Below, piece after piece: positions 49,614-50,393 of a stretch of DNA of 50,393 bases. How positions within the stretch are numbered: the stretch's first letter is position 1; each line of letters opens with the position of its first letter. The notes beneath the pieces were generated by a model. The model was not told the origin of the DNA. It saw only the letters and a list, made by a program, of their open reading frames with translations, and ran no database searches. Source of the DNA: CAG-390 sp045636385. GTDB taxonomy: Bacteria; Bacillota; Clostridia; Oscillospirales; CAG-272. The translations under genes were made by a program, and so were the position numbers. The stretch lies in contig JAZTXK010000007.1 in the NCBI GenBank assembly GCA_045636385.1, positions 1 to 50,393 on the forward strand, in the 5' to 3' direction.

Positions 49614-50015
49614 ATGTATACCAGTGCAAAGCCTTATTTCTACGGAACCGGCAGAAGAAAGAAGTCGGTAGCTCGCGTTAGAGTATATCCCGGTACCGGT
49701 GCTATCACCATCAACGGCCGCGACATTGACGAGTACTTCGGTCTCGACACAATGAAGCTCATCGTAAACCAGCCCTTCGAGGTTACCGGCAATGTTGGCA
49801 AGTTCGACATCGTTGCAAACGTAACCGGCGGCGGTTTCTCCGGCCAGGCAGGCGCAATCCGCCACGGTCTCTCCCGCGCACTCGTTCTCGCTGACGAGGC
49901 AAACAAGCCCGCTCTCAAGGCAGCAGGCTTCCTGACTCGCGACCCTCGTATGAAGGAAAGAAAGAAGTACGGTCTCAAGGCCGCTCGTCGCGCAAGCCAG
50001 TTCTCCAAGAGATAA
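49614..50015 (+). CDS. rpsI: small-subunit ribosomal protein uS9
   Basis: A 133-residue protein whose C-terminal tail contacts tRNA in the P site. The N-terminal part has YGTGRRKKSVARVRVYPG, and the tail is GLSRAL followed by KERKKYGLKAARRASQFSKR, with the conserved Lys-Arg end. ATG 49614 lies 9 bases after AAAGGAG (49598-49604); a TTG two codons earlier is too close. A TTCG-loop terminator follows. Confidence 0.98.
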   Translation: MYTSAKPYFYGTGRRKKSVARVRVYPGTGAITINGRDIDEYFGLDTMKLIVNQPFEVTGNVGKFDIVANVTGGGFSGQAGAIRHGLSRALVLADEANKPALKAAGFLTRDPRMKERKKYGLKAARRASQFSKR

Positions 50016-50046
50016 TTACAGCCTTACGGCGATTATTTCGATATAC

Positions 50047-50075
50047 AAAAAGCTCTGCTTCGGCAGAGCTTTTTG
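50047..50075 (+). terminator. terminator of rplM-rpsI
   Basis: Perfect 12-bp stem AAAAAGCTCTGC/GCAGAGCTTTTT closed by a TTCG tetraloop and followed by GTTGTT. Confidence 0.95.
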
Positions 50076-50082
50076 TTGTTGT

Positions 50083-50217
50083 GGCGACTTTGATGTTAAG
50101 GCAATTTCCGAGCACCTCGGTCATTGCAATACCGAAATTACCTCTAATATCTACGTCCACATCTTCAAAGAATACAAAGCCAAGATGGCTGAATCTATCG
50201 AGCACGATTTGCTTTAA
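50083..50217 (+). pseudogene. 3-prime remnant of a tyrosine recombinase (integrase)
   Basis: In the frame ending with TAA 50215-50217 the sequence reads GDFDVKAISEHLGHCNTEI followed by TSNIYVHIFKEYKAKM and ends in DLL. This is the C-terminal catalytic end of a phage-type integrase: LGH carries the second-box histidine, and the Tyr of NIYVH is the nucleophile. No start codon, no box-I Arg and no upstream body are present; the frame runs back into the rpsI terminator. It is a truncated relic of an integrated element, too short for activity. Confidence 0.8.
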
Positions 50218-50219
50218 TC

Positions 50220-50259
50220 AAAAAGGGCGGTTCAACTTATATGTTGAGCCGTCCTTTTT
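50220..50259 (+). terminator. terminator behind the integrase remnant
   Basis: AAAAAGGGCGGTTCAAC pairs with GTTGAGCCGTCCTTTTT (17 positions, with G-T pairs) around a TTATAT loop, just after the TAA. It presumably belonged to the lost integrase gene. Confidence 0.85.
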
Positions 50260-50393
50260 ACATTTTTATTATTTTGTGGTATGACACAGAGATAATATTT
50301 ATTTTATCTAAGACTCTTTCGCATAGATATAAACCCTATTAAGACTGTCCACACATAAGCACATGTTTTAGGCATCATTAAGAATCCAATTGC
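50260..50393. other. AT-rich right edge
   Basis: Nothing recognisable; no tRNA-like cloverleaf or attachment-site repeat could be matched to the rpsI end. Confidence 0.4.

Overview
The window looks like a chromosomal segment of an anaerobic, low-oxygen Gram-positive bacterium of the class Clostridia (Bacillota), probably an uncultured gut lineage. The main reasons are strong Shine-Dalgarno sites (AGGAGG), sigma-A promoters with 17-base spacers, Firmicutes gene sets (WhiA, a SpoIID-domain protein, a possible BofC-like domain, LiaF-like proteins, several lipoproteins with classical lipoboxes) and gut-Clostridia surface domains (DUF4886, internal GGCG anchor-like motif). Base composition is about 50 percent GC in genes, with AT-rich promoter gaps. 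No rRNA, tRNA or CRISPR array was seen. The assignment is inference from gene content, not from a marker search.

Layout. 1-10.1 kb: a carbohydrate-related region with a type I sulfatase (-), an unknown lipoprotein (+), the NAD(P)HX repair enzyme Nnr (-), a three-gene minus-strand operon (PHP phosphoesterase, metallo-beta-lactamase-fold hydrolase, ThuA-like protein) and a divergent three-gene operon (two sugar-phosphate isomerase/epimerase TIM barrels and a Gfo/Idh/MocA dehydrogenase). 10.3-12.2 kb: an ECF sigma factor translationally coupled to a membrane anti-sigma-like protein with a duplicated outer domain. 12.2-12.6 kb: a gap filled with hairpins. 12.6-22.6 kb: one long minus-strand operon coaE, lytic transglycosylase, M18 aminopeptidase, prfA, tsaC, topoisomerase IV subunit A, coiled-coil membrane protein, SpoIID-domain protein.

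22.7-29 kb: HAD phosphatase, murB, whiA, then dnaE. 29-35.1 kb: a short membrane protein with a BofC-like tail, a class A penicillin-binding protein, a probably abundant small lipoprotein, mnmA (-) and another lipoprotein. 35.2-40.4 kb: secA, two multi-pass membrane proteins and a 63-residue, 83 percent Asn/Gln peptide gene whose ribosome site lies in one arm of a perfect inverted repeat. 40.4-47.8 kb: pcrA/uvrD helicase followed by LiaF-like, DUF4097-like, DUF4886-like and glycosidase-like envelope genes. 47.9-50.4 kb: an S1-domain RNA-binding protein (-), rplM-rpsI, and the 3-prime remnant of a tyrosine recombinase.

The genes most worth a second look are the Asn/Gln-rich peptide with its leader inverted repeat, the evenly spaced 20-base mini-hairpin array near 33.0 kb, the repeat-like hairpin clusters in several gaps, and the glycosidase-like protein carrying a membrane-anchor-like block in its middle. 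I found no defence or mobile system with a clear novel architecture; most of the window is housekeeping.
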